From assembly GCA_026989335.1 (NCBI GenBank), contig JALSJN010000046.1:1-64000 (forward strand): DNA of 64,000 nucleotides, written 5' to 3'. Origin of the DNA: Thiotrichaceae bacterium. Lineage in GTDB: Bacteria > Pseudomonadota > Gammaproteobacteria > Thiotrichales > Thiotrichaceae. The translations under genes and the position numbers were made by a program. The notes below the pieces were generated by a model that had not been told where the DNA came from, did not search any database, and worked only from the letters and a program-made list of their open reading frames with translations. How positions within the stretch are numbered: position 1 is the first letter of the stretch; each line of letters starts with the position of its first letter. Shown in pieces: positions 54,373 through 63,097 of the stretch.

Positions 54373-55743
54373 ATGAATCACTTTAAAAGGCTGTCATCTG
54401 TAGGTATCTTCATCGTAGTCGCGCTACCTTTTGTCTTAAATGCAGAGATTGCGAGCTTAGATACAGGCATAGCAACACTGGAAGAGGTGGTTGATTATCA
54501 AATGTTGGATGGTCAAATCGAGGCGGTTAATAAAAGTACCGTATCAGCACAAACTGCTGGTGTGATTAGTAAGTTAGGCTATGATGTGGGTGACATTGTA
54601 AAGAAGGGTAGCTTGATCGCACGTATTTCTTCGCAAAATCAAAAGTCAGGCGTACTAGAGGCAAAAGCCGGTGTCGGTCAAGCTAAAGCATCGGTAAGTG
54701 GCGCGAATGCTTCCATTAGTGGCGCTGTCGCTAGTATGAATGAAGCTAAGGCGACTATTGCACGTTCGGCAGCTACCATCGCACAAGCAAAAGCATCAGC
54801 TAAAGAAGCTCAGGCAAACTATGTTGCGGCACGTTCTGAGTATGACCGAGTAAAAGGCTTATATGCGAAACGTATATTAACGAAATCTCAATTCGAACAA
54901 GCTGAAGCCACAATGCGCTCATCTTTGGCACGTGTTGAAGCATCCAAGGCGAGCCAACAGTCTGCGGAGGCAAGTCGTGTTGCTGCAATATCGCGACTAA
55001 ACTCCGCAAAAGCTGCGTTAACCTCATCGAAAGCGAATTTAGAGTCAGCAAAAGCGGCTTTAAGTTCTTCGAAAGCAGGCCTTTCAAAAGCAGGGCAGCA
55101 ACTCGGTTATACTGAAATTATTGCACCTTATAGTGGTATTGTGGTTGAACGTCATGTTGAATTAGGGGAAGTGGTTTCATCAGGTTCACCTATTATGACA
55201 GGTATCTCGTTACAAGAGATGCGTGCTGTGGCGAATATTCCACAACGTTTGTTTAATAAAGTTAGGGAACATAAATCGGCAAAGCTTTTTATTGAGGGTG
55301 ATAAAGTTGGCTTTCCAACCAATGATCTTACTTTTTTCCCTTATGCAGATCCTTCTACGAATGCCTTTAAAGTACGTTTAAATTTGAATTCTTCTGTTAA
55401 AGGCTTGTTTCCAGGGATGTTCGTTAAAATTGGTTTAGAAGTTGGCAAAGAGAAGCACTTAGTCGTACCCACTACTGCAATTGCATATCGCAGTGAGGTG
55501 ACAGGAATTTATGTGATTGATGCCAAAGGGGTGCCATCACTTCGCCAAGTGAAGCTGGGATTAGAAACAGGGAATGGCAAAATACGCATTCTTGCGGGTC
55601 TAGATAACGGTGAAACCATTGCGCTTGATCCTGTTCATGCGGCTGTTTATCTGAAAGATCAGCGGGAGAAAAAGAACCAAGAAAATACTGAGGAAGAAGA
55701 ATCTGTAGAGGCCGCTATTGAGGAAACAGGAGCAGACAAATGA
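54373..55743 (+). CDS. RND efflux periplasmic adaptor subunit
   Basis: The start at 54373 (MNHFKRLSSVGIF) has AAAGGGAAT upstream. The 456-residue protein has a signal peptide (cleavage near LNA/EIA), lipoyl halves (VSAQTAGVISKLGYDVGDIV and LGYTEIIAPYSGIVVERHVE), and an unusually long Ala/Ser-rich coiled coil between them (about 85-240). A beta-barrel and a membrane-proximal domain follow, then an acidic tail. It forms the bridge of a tripartite RND pump. It overlaps the permease gene by 4 bases. The long hairpin suggests direct contact with a TolC-type channel encoded elsewhere. Confidence 0.9.
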   Translation: MNHFKRLSSVGIFIVVALPFVLNAEIASLDTGIATLEEVVDYQMLDGQIEAVNKSTVSAQTAGVISKLGYDVGDIVKKGSLIARISSQNQKSGVLEAKAGVGQAKASVSGANASISGAVASMNEAKATIARSAATIAQAKASAKEAQANYVAARSEYDRVKGLYAKRILTKSQFEQAEATMRSSLARVEASKASQQSAEASRVAAISRLNSAKAALTSSKANLESAKAALSSSKAGLSKAGQQLGYTEIIAPYSGIVVERHVELGEVVSSGSPIMTGISLQEMRAVANIPQRLFNKVREHKSAKLFIEGDKVGFPTNDLTFFPYADPSTNAFKVRLNLNSSVKGLFPGMFVKIGLEVGKEKHLVVPTTAIAYRSEVTGIYVIDAKGVPSLRQVKLGLETGNGKIRILAGLDNGETIALDPVHAAVYLKDQREKKNQENTEEEESVEAAIEETGADK

Positions 55744-58700
55744 GTAGCCAGCATGACGAACCCAAGTTAGGCATATCAGGTACGATTGCTAAAAAGTTTT
55801 TATTAACAGAAATCACTCCGTTGATAGCAATTGTTGCGATGTTATTAGGGTTTTTTGCCGTAATGGTAACGCCCCGAGAAGAAGATCCGCAAATCAACGT
55901 GACCTTTGCAAATATTTTTATTCCGTTTCCTGGGGCTAGTGCGAGGGATGTAGAGAATCTGGTGAGTACACCAGCTGAGCAAGTATTGTCTGAAATATCA
56001 GGCATTAAACATATTTACTCAACTTCGATGCCGGGTATGTCTCTGATTACGGTGCAGTATAAAGTCGGGCTTAATCGTACTGAAGCACTGGTACGCTTGT
56101 ACAATAAAATAGCATCGAATCAAGATTGGTTGCCGCAAAAGTTGGGTGTGGGGTACCCCTTAATTAAGCCAAAGGGGATAGATGATGTTCCCATCGTTAC
56201 TTTGACGCTATGGACAGAAGATGATCAGCGGGGTGCTTATGAATTATCTCAAGTTGCACATGCCATTGAATCTGAGATTAAACGCGTACCTGGAACGCGA
56301 GATGTTTACACCGTGGGTTCAAGTAAACGTGTGATGCATGTCTTAATTGATAGCGCTAAGCTGGCAGGCTACAACATCGATTTAGATGATTTACGAAATT
56401 CATTAAGGGCGAGTAGTGCGGCTACGGATGCGGTTTCTTTGGTAGATAATAATGAAGAAATTCAAGTAGTATCAGGTACCTTCTTAAGTAATGAAGATGA
56501 TGTGAGCGACCTTGTCGTAGGTGTCTTTAATGGCAAGCCTGTATTTATACGTGATGTCGCTACGGTTCGCCAAGGGGCAGATTCGGCTGATAGCTATGTT
56601 AGCTTTGGTACCACTAAAGGTGCCGGGCATATTGGTTTAAAACCGGGTATTACCTCACCAGCAGTCACCATTGCTATTGCAAAACAACCTGGTATTAATG
56701 CCGTTGAAGTCTCTGATAATGTCATCAAAAGGATTGAGCAGTTAAAAGGTACGTTCATTCCTGATGGGGTCAATGTATCGGTAACACGTAACTATGGCGC
56801 AACTGCGAAAGCGAAATCTGATAAATTAATTAATAAACTAATTATTGAATCAATTGCGGTATCGATTTTAATTTGGATAGCATTGGGCTTCCGCGAAGCG
56901 TTTATTGTAGGTACTGCAGTAGTTATTACTCTCGCGTTAACCTTATTTGCATCATGGGCTTATGGTTTTACATTGAACCGAGTTTCCTTATTTGCCTTGA
57001 TTTTTTCGATTGGCATCTTGGTCGATGATGCCATTGTGGTGGTCGAAAATATTCATCGTCATATGGTGTTAGGAGGGCGAAAACTGGTTGATGCTATTCC
57101 CATCGCTGTTGATGAGGTCGGCGGCCCAACGATTTTAGCTACTTTTGCCGTAATTGCTGCCTTATTGCCGATGGCATTTGTAACCGGTTTGATGGGGCCT
57201 TATATGAGCCCAATCCCGATTAATGCCAGCATGGGTATGTTATTGTCGCTGGGTGTGGCGTATGTGATTACCCCTTGGATGACCAATAAAGTATTGGCAA
57301 ATGTTGATTTTAGTAAACATAAACATGATGAAAATGAAGAGACTAAAACAAAGCGTTTCTTTAATAAAGTACTGGGTCCTTTCTTAGGTGATCGGGGTGG
57401 TTTATGGCGCACAATGTTACTTTGGGTCGCTATTCCACTTTTGATAGCAGCGGCAGTATCAATGGCATTTCCGTTTAAAGCGGTCATTTTAAAAATGCTC
57501 CCCTTTGATAATAAATCCGAATTCCAAATTGTGTTAGATATGCCAGAAGGGACAACGCTAGAACAGACCTCTCGTGTATTAAATGAGCTTTCTTACAAAA
57601 TTAAAGATGTTGAAGAAATTAGCGACTTTCAAATTTATGCGGGTACAGCAGCACCCATAAACTTTAATGGTTTAGTGCGTCAATACTATCTTCGTAAAGG
57701 TTCTAATATTGGTGATATTCAAATTAACCTTATTGATAAGCATGATCGTGATCGTAAAAGCCATGAAATCGCTCAAGCGGTTCGTTTGATGTTAAAAGAT
57801 GTCGCGATTAAACATAATGCTAATGTAAAGGTTGTCGAAGTTCCTCCTGGGCCACCCGTAATGTCGCCGATTGTAGCTGAAATCTATGGATTAGATCATG
57901 ACGGGCAAATAAAAGTAGCTAAACAGGTACGCGAGTTATATGAACAAACCCCAAATATTGCGGATGTTGATGATAGTGCTGAGGCGCAACAAAAGCGTTT
58001 GTTGGTAAAGGTTGATCGTCAAAAATCTGCATTGTTAGGTGTTTCTCAACAAACCATTACGCAGTCAATTAGTACGGTCTTGGGCGGTGAAGATGTGGTG
58101 TATTTACACGGTAAAAACATTAAATACGCCGTTCCCATTCGTTTAGAGTTTCCTGTAGCGAATAAAGATAAAATTGAATCAGTCTTGGCCTTACGAGTGC
58201 GAAGTCGGTCAGGTGCTTTAGTGCCTATGTCTGAGCTGGTTGAGGTTGTTGAAAGTAAGCGTGAGTATTCAATTAATCATAAAGATTTGTTGCCGGTGGT
58301 TTATGTTATGGGCGACATGGTTGGTGAAATTGACAGCCCCTTGTATGGTATGTTTGATATATCAGCCGCAATAGAAGACTTGCCCTTAGAAGTTTATGGT
58401 CGTGAAGTTAAACAGCACTTTTTCACGCCACCTGATGATCCATACTTCTTTGGGATAAAGTGGGATGGCGAATGGCAAATCACCTTTGAAACATTCCGTG
58501 ACATGGGTATTGCTTATAGTGTCGGTATGTTGATTATCTTCTTATTGATTGTCGCTCAGTTCCGCTCTTATGTGGTACCTTTGGTGATTATGTCGCCGAT
58601 TCCATTGACGATTATAGGCGTGCTACCTGCGCATTGGTTAATGGGGCAGCAGTTTACTGCAACTTCAATGATCGGCATGATAGCCTTGGCGGGTATTATT

Positions 58701-59000
58701 GTACGAAACTCGATTCTGCTAGTGGATTTTATTAATGAGCAGTTAAAATCAGGCGTAGAGTTAAAAGAAGCGATTATTAATTCCAGTGCGGTACGTGCAA
58801 TGCCCATTATACTTACCGCAATAGCAGCTATGTTGGGAGCATTCTTTATTATTGATGATCCAATCTTTGGTGGTTTAGCGATTGCTCTTATCTCAGGGAT
58901 ATTGGTATCGACTATGCTGACGTTAGTGGTAATCCCGATTCTTTATTATATGTACCTTCGTAAGCGGATACACTTGATAACAGGTGAGCCACAGCCATAG
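55740..59000 (+). CDS. RND efflux permease (AcrB/HAE1-type superfamily)
   Basis: The 1086-residue inner-membrane protein has the RND layout: TM1 (LIAIVAMLLGFFAVMVTP), a large periplasmic loop, TM2-6, a second loop and TM7-12. The proton-relay pair is in TM4, FSIGILVDDAIVVVENIHRH. GASARDVENLVSTPAEQ is a typical porter-domain start. It belongs to the MMPL/AcrB group closer to less studied HAE-type pumps than to CzcA metal pumps; the substrate is unknown. No outer-membrane factor gene follows; a terminator does. Confidence 0.92.
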   Translation: MSSQHDEPKLGISGTIAKKFLLTEITPLIAIVAMLLGFFAVMVTPREEDPQINVTFANIFIPFPGASARDVENLVSTPAEQVLSEISGIKHIYSTSMPGMSLITVQYKVGLNRTEALVRLYNKIASNQDWLPQKLGVGYPLIKPKGIDDVPIVTLTLWTEDDQRGAYELSQVAHAIESEIKRVPGTRDVYTVGSSKRVMHVLIDSAKLAGYNIDLDDLRNSLRASSAATDAVSLVDNNEEIQVVSGTFLSNEDDVSDLVVGVFNGKPVFIRDVATVRQGADSADSYVSFGTTKGAGHIGLKPGITSPAVTIAIAKQPGINAVEVSDNVIKRIEQLKGTFIPDGVNVSVTRNYGATAKAKSDKLINKLIIESIAVSILIWIALGFREAFIVGTAVVITLALTLFASWAYGFTLNRVSLFALIFSIGILVDDAIVVVENIHRHMVLGGRKLVDAIPIAVDEVGGPTILATFAVIAALLPMAFVTGLMGPYMSPIPINASMGMLLSLGVAYVITPWMTNKVLANVDFSKHKHDENEETKTKRFFNKVLGPFLGDRGGLWRTMLLWVAIPLLIAAAVSMAFPFKAVILKMLPFDNKSEFQIVLDMPEGTTLEQTSRVLNELSYKIKDVEEISDFQIYAGTAAPINFNGLVRQYYLRKGSNIGDIQINLIDKHDRDRKSHEIAQAVRLMLKDVAIKHNANVKVVEVPPGPPVMSPIVAEIYGLDHDGQIKVAKQVRELYEQTPNIADVDDSAEAQQKRLLVKVDRQKSALLGVSQQTITQSISTVLGGEDVVYLHGKNIKYAVPIRLEFPVANKDKIESVLALRVRSRSGALVPMSELVEVVESKREYSINHKDLLPVVYVMGDMVGEIDSPLYGMFDISAAIEDLPLEVYGREVKQHFFTPPDDPYFFGIKWDGEWQITFETFRDMGIAYSVGMLIIFLLIVAQFRSYVVPLVIMSPIPLTIIGVLPAHWLMGQQFTATSMIGMIALAGIIVRNSILLVDFINEQLKSGVELKEAIINSSAVRAMPIILTAIAAMLGAFFIIDDPIFGGLAIALISGILVSTMLTLVVIPILYYMYLRKRIHLITGEPQP

Positions 59001-59014
59001 AGCTAATTGACTAG

Positions 59015-59062
59015 TTAGAAACAAAAAAACCACGCCATTAAGCGTGGTTTTTTTGTTTCTAA
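59015..59062. terminator. Bidirectional terminator with 21-bp stem
   Basis: TTAGAAACAAAAAAACCACG and its exact complement flank CATTAA, ending in a T run on either strand. It separates the convergent RND permease gene and the 59086-59802 gene. Confidence 0.9.
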
Positions 59063-59085
59063 GGCAAGCCCTTGCCCGGAATAAG

Positions 59086-59802
59086 TTAGTGTGGAAAGTG
59101 AATGATATTCGATGTGGTGTTTGTTTTCGATACGGCTTCTGCGCTTGTTTTTTTGCGACCAAAGACTTTTGCAGAAATATTTTCACCTACTTTCAAGTAA
59201 CTTTCATCATCAATCAAGCCACTGGCAAACAGGAAATCTAAATGATAGGTGTAGGCTAGGTATTCTTGCTCTTCAGTTTTAACCGGTGGTTGTGATGGAT
59301 TGGCTGTACCCATAAGTTGGTTATCCTGTGTTGATTGTTCAATAGAGTCATTGAGGTTTTTTACAAATGCGTCTACCTTTTCTTTATCTGCTTGCTTGGC
59401 TGTTAACGTAAACATTGGGGTGTTTGAATCAGTATAAAAATACGTATAGCTCTGCACCTTGTTACGAAAGGCGATAATTGTAGAGGCGATAGCGGCGAGT
59501 ACAAATAAGCCACCAAAAATACTTAAAATGCTAAAGCCTGTCGTGGCCGAGAGCGTTAAGAAAATGCCCGAAGCCAGCACACAAATTAATGTAAAAGTAA
59601 GTAGCAGCGGGTCTATTGTATTCGTAATTTTCGGTGTTGCTTCGATCATATCTAAAGGAAATTTTTCTGATGTCGCTCGATTCATTGAGGCTTCAGAGAC
59701 GCTCAAGTGACTGAGCGAATTATCAGTATGGTTGAGTTTATATTCTTTGCTCGCGAACCATGAATGGGTAAATAGCATTGTTTTGGGGTTTGTAGTATTC
59801 AT
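59086..59802 (-). CDS. Hypothetical membrane protein with two transmembrane segments
   Basis: The 238-residue protein has a polar N-terminus (about 1-62), two adjacent hydrophobic segments (LLLTFTLICVLASGIFLTLS and SILSIFGGLFVLAAIASTII) and a C-terminal domain. That domain has FTLTAKQADKEKVDAFVKNL, which looks like a small PH-like or bacterial adaptor motif, then a segment ending in LDFLFASGLIDDESYLKV, resembling SHOCT-type short C-terminal domains. I assign no function. It is convergent with the RND permease. Confidence 0.55.
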   Translation of the reverse strand: MNTTNPKTMLFTHSWFASKEYKLNHTDNSLSHLSVSEASMNRATSEKFPLDMIEATPKITNTIDPLLLTFTLICVLASGIFLTLSATTGFSILSIFGGLFVLAAIASTIIAFRNKVQSYTYFYTDSNTPMFTLTAKQADKEKVDAFVKNLNDSIEQSTQDNQLMGTANPSQPPVKTEEQEYLAYTYHLDFLFASGLIDDESYLKVGENISAKVFGRKKTSAEAVSKTNTTSNIIHFPH

Positions 59803-60028
59803 TGCTTGGTCATATTGTAATTATTAATTGATGTTCAAATATTAAGCAATTTAAAGGTATCTTAATAGTTAAATCCTCATAGTGAGTAGAGTAGTCCTGA
59901 TATAAAGATTAATCGAGAGGTTTTGGCAGATAATTGGTTCTTTATTTTATGAAAGATTTATTCGGAGTGTGTGGATTAACACGACACTTATTCCGTTCAG
60001 CTATTTCCTTTTTTGTTATAGTCCGTCT

Positions 60029-61909
60029 ATGCCCGATTTAACTCACATACTCTCTTCAGTAATTAAAAATACCGAAACGTATGCACTGCTGGAAGACTCA
60101 AAATCAACGCCTGATAAGGCTAAAAATTTACTCTTTTTAGATCCACATGATGCTGTTATTGCTTATCATGAAGGTGAAATTGCTAAAGCCTTAGAAAGGC
60201 TAGAAGGTTTAAAACAAGAGGGATTCTTTCTGTGTGGTACCTTAGCTTATGAAGCGGGTTATCATTTTATAGATAAAATAATTCCTAATACATTTAAGGA
60301 TGAAAGTGGCCAACCGCTGTTGTATTTTATCGCCTTTAAAGCGTTGCATTACCCGACACGAGAAGAGCTAGATAAGCTGTTTAGTGATAAAAGCCTTTCC
60401 CCCGAATCCTCCTTAGGTATTCATGACCTGCGTTTAAATACATCAAAGGAGAGTTATCTGAAAAATATAAAAGCCATAAAGAAGTATATAGAAGCCGGTG
60501 ATACCTACCAAATTAACTACACCCTCAAATACAATTTCAAACTGCAAGGTAGTAATGCTCTGTTGTATCGAGCCTTACGCCAAACACAACCGGTTGAGTT
60601 TGGGGCATTATTGAATTTTCCTGAATCTCAAATAATTTCTTTATCACCGGAATTATTTGTGCATAAACATGGACAAACATTGACATCAAAGCCCATGAAA
60701 GGCACGGCTAAACGAGGGCTTAGTAAGAAACAAGATGATGCCATTATCGGTTTTTTAAAAAATGACTCTAAAACACTGTCAGAAAATGTGATGATTGTTG
60801 ATCTTATTCGAAACGATTTTAGTCGGATTTGTGAGGTTGGCAGTGTTCGCGTGAAAAATCTTTTTCAGGTGCAGACTTTTAAAAGCATTCATCAAATGAT
60901 TTCCACGGTGAAAGGCACTTTAAATAAAGGGCTGAGTTTTACGGATATTTTGACGGCCTTATTTCCTTGCGGTTCAATAACGGGCGCACCTAAAATTAGA
61001 ACGATGGAAATTATCAATGATTTAGAAGCCCAAGCGCGGGGTATTTATACAGGGGCTATTGGTTATCTGATGCCAAATGATGACTTTCATTTCAATGTGC
61101 CGATTCGCACTATTGTGATTCATGATGCAGATTCAAAAGAGAGTAACGAGGCTACGGATAAAATCTGTGAAATGGGTATCGGAAGTGGGATTGTTTATCA
61201 AAGTGATGCCAATGATGAATATGAGGAGTGTTTGTTAAAAGCGAACTTTTTGAGACAGGTAAACAAACACTTTTATCTAATTGAGGCATTTAGATTTGAG
61301 GCAAAAAGTAATCAATTTAGAAATATAAATAAACACTTAGGCCGACTCATGTCATCAGCTGATTATTTTGGCTTTGAGTTAAAACGCGATGTGATCGAAA
61401 GTCAGCTTGAGCAATATAGACAGTCTTTAATCGGTAATACAGATGATAAAGATTGTAAAATAAGGCTCACTGCATTCCAGTCGGGTGAAATAACATTAGG
61501 TTATCAACAAATTGTCAACAGTTCTAGAGTGCTGGAAAAAATAGCCATCAGTGATGAAAGAGTTGCATCTGGTTCTGTCTTTCAATTTCATAAAACCTCA
61601 AAGCGAGAGCATTATAATACGGCTTATGAAAAAGCAGAGCAGTCAGGTTTTTATGATGTACTATTTTTTAATGAAAAAGAGCAGTTAGCCGAAGCGAGTC
61701 GGCATAATGTTTTTATTAAAGTCGCTGGAGATTATTTTACTCCACCCGTAACAGCAGGACTTTTAAAGGGTATTGAGCGCCAGTATTTTATTCAGCAGAT
61801 GAATGTAAAAGAAAAGCATTTAAGCTTAGATGATTTATTAACTGCGGATGAGGTGATACTCACAAATTCAGTGAGGGGCGCAATAAGCGTAACCGTAGTA
61901 CAAAACTAA
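60029..61909 (+). CDS. pabB: Fused aminodeoxychorismate synthase component I / 4-amino-4-deoxychorismate lyase
   Basis: I use the ATG at 60029 (MPDLTHILSSVIKNTETYAL); a GTG at 59969 would add a non-conserved hydrophobic leader. The 626-residue protein joins a PabB domain (about 1-400; GDTYQINYTLKYNF, KPMKGTAKRG with the catalytic lysine, SENVMIVDLIRNDFSRICEV, GSITGAPKIRTMEI) to a PLP-dependent PabC domain (about 420-626; GFYDVLFFNEKEQLAEASRH, TAGLLKGIERQYF). Together they make p-aminobenzoate from chorismate for folate; PabA amidotransferase must come from elsewhere. Its stop overlaps the convergent DUF1501 gene by 4 bases. Confidence 0.9.
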   Translation: MPDLTHILSSVIKNTETYALLEDSKSTPDKAKNLLFLDPHDAVIAYHEGEIAKALERLEGLKQEGFFLCGTLAYEAGYHFIDKIIPNTFKDESGQPLLYFIAFKALHYPTREELDKLFSDKSLSPESSLGIHDLRLNTSKESYLKNIKAIKKYIEAGDTYQINYTLKYNFKLQGSNALLYRALRQTQPVEFGALLNFPESQIISLSPELFVHKHGQTLTSKPMKGTAKRGLSKKQDDAIIGFLKNDSKTLSENVMIVDLIRNDFSRICEVGSVRVKNLFQVQTFKSIHQMISTVKGTLNKGLSFTDILTALFPCGSITGAPKIRTMEIINDLEAQARGIYTGAIGYLMPNDDFHFNVPIRTIVIHDADSKESNEATDKICEMGIGSGIVYQSDANDEYEECLLKANFLRQVNKHFYLIEAFRFEAKSNQFRNINKHLGRLMSSADYFGFELKRDVIESQLEQYRQSLIGNTDDKDCKIRLTAFQSGEITLGYQQIVNSSRVLEKIAISDERVASGSVFQFHKTSKREHYNTAYEKAEQSGFYDVLFFNEKEQLAEASRHNVFIKVAGDYFTPPVTAGLLKGIERQYFIQQMNVKEKHLSLDDLLTADEVILTNSVRGAISVTVVQN

Positions 61910-63075
61910 ACAAATGGTAATGTCGAATGCCCAGCCCAAGGATTACTCTGATCCCACCAACGTTGTGCCAGTGTGCCATAAATCGCTCTAAAGTCAGTGG
62001 TGTGCCGTACATTGCCGTTGGCATCAAGCTTAGAAAAATCAGGGTGCTTGCCGTAGATGCCACCCTTAACCTTGCCACCTAAAATCATATGTGATGACGC
62101 TGTACCATGATCTGTACCCCCGCCTCGATTTTCTTTTGCGCGGCGACCAAATTCAGAATAGGTAACGACTAAAATATCATCCCACTTTCCTGCATGTTGC
62201 ATAGATTTTTGGAATGATGCGAGACCATTAGCCAGATGATACAAGCCATTATCTTGCGCACCTCGTTGACCTGAGTGCGTATCAAAACCATCTTGAGTGA
62301 CTTTATAAACAGGTGCATCGATACCGTTAATAATCATTTCGGCGACCGATTTTAGGCTGTGGCCAAGCACACCTTTTGAAAAACTAACACCGGCACGTTT
62401 TGGACTTTTACCCATCTTAGTAGCAATTTGTTCGCCCGCACTAAAAAGCTGATGTTGGATTTGACTAACATGCGCAATTGCAGGTGTTGCATTGCTGGGT
62501 GTTACATCGTGAATACGTTTGGTTTGATTTAAAAAATTACGCGGATCTTGCATCGTAATCGCATTTAGCTGTGGGCTTTGTAAGGGGCCAAGTTCGGCCT
62601 GACCTTTATTAAGAGCCACGCCGTGCAAGCCTTGTTTAAAGCGTGGTAAGACTTGTGTTAGCCAGCCATCTTCTAGGTATTGATTGGTATTAGATGCTGA
62701 ATCCCAAATATCCATTGAGCGAAAATGTGACAGAATAGGGTGCGGGTAGCCAACCCCTTGTACCCAGGCCATTTGCCCTGAGTTCCATAATGGCATTAAC
62801 GCTTTCATGCGTGGGTGTAGCCCCATCTCATCATTTAAACTCAACACTTGGCGCTGTTGTATTGCAATGCGTGGACGGTATTTATAATACAGCTCGTCCT
62901 TGAAAGGCACTAAGGTATTAAATCCATCATTGCCTCCTTTGAGTTCAACTAAAATGACAATACGCTGCCTTTTACCTGCGCCCCAAAGTAGCTCTGGTGT
63001 GAGTAGTGGTACTGCACCAGCTGCTGTGATAAAACCTGCATATTTTAGAAAGTCTCTACGATTCATTTTTGACAT
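61906..63075 (-). CDS. DUF1501 family protein with Tat signal
   Basis: The 389-residue protein begins MSKMNRRDFLKYAGFITAAG, a twin-arginine signal, so it is exported folded. VILVELKGGNDGFNTLVPF is the DUF1501 start; YSEFGRRAKENRGGGTDHGT is the conserved metal-binding motif shared with the alkaline-phosphatase/sulfatase superfamily. The function of DUF1501 is unproven. It lies 22 bases downstream of a DUF1800 gene, a widespread pairing. Confidence 0.88.
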   Translation of the reverse strand: MSKMNRRDFLKYAGFITAAGAVPLLTPELLWGAGKRQRIVILVELKGGNDGFNTLVPFKDELYYKYRPRIAIQQRQVLSLNDEMGLHPRMKALMPLWNSGQMAWVQGVGYPHPILSHFRSMDIWDSASNTNQYLEDGWLTQVLPRFKQGLHGVALNKGQAELGPLQSPQLNAITMQDPRNFLNQTKRIHDVTPSNATPAIAHVSQIQHQLFSAGEQIATKMGKSPKRAGVSFSKGVLGHSLKSVAEMIINGIDAPVYKVTQDGFDTHSGQRGAQDNGLYHLANGLASFQKSMQHAGKWDDILVVTYSEFGRRAKENRGGGTDHGTASSHMILGGKVKGGIYGKHPDFSKLDANGNVRHTTDFRAIYGTLAQRWWDQSNPWAGHSTLPFV

Positions 63076-63097
63076 TGTTATTATCCTAGGTCTCTTT

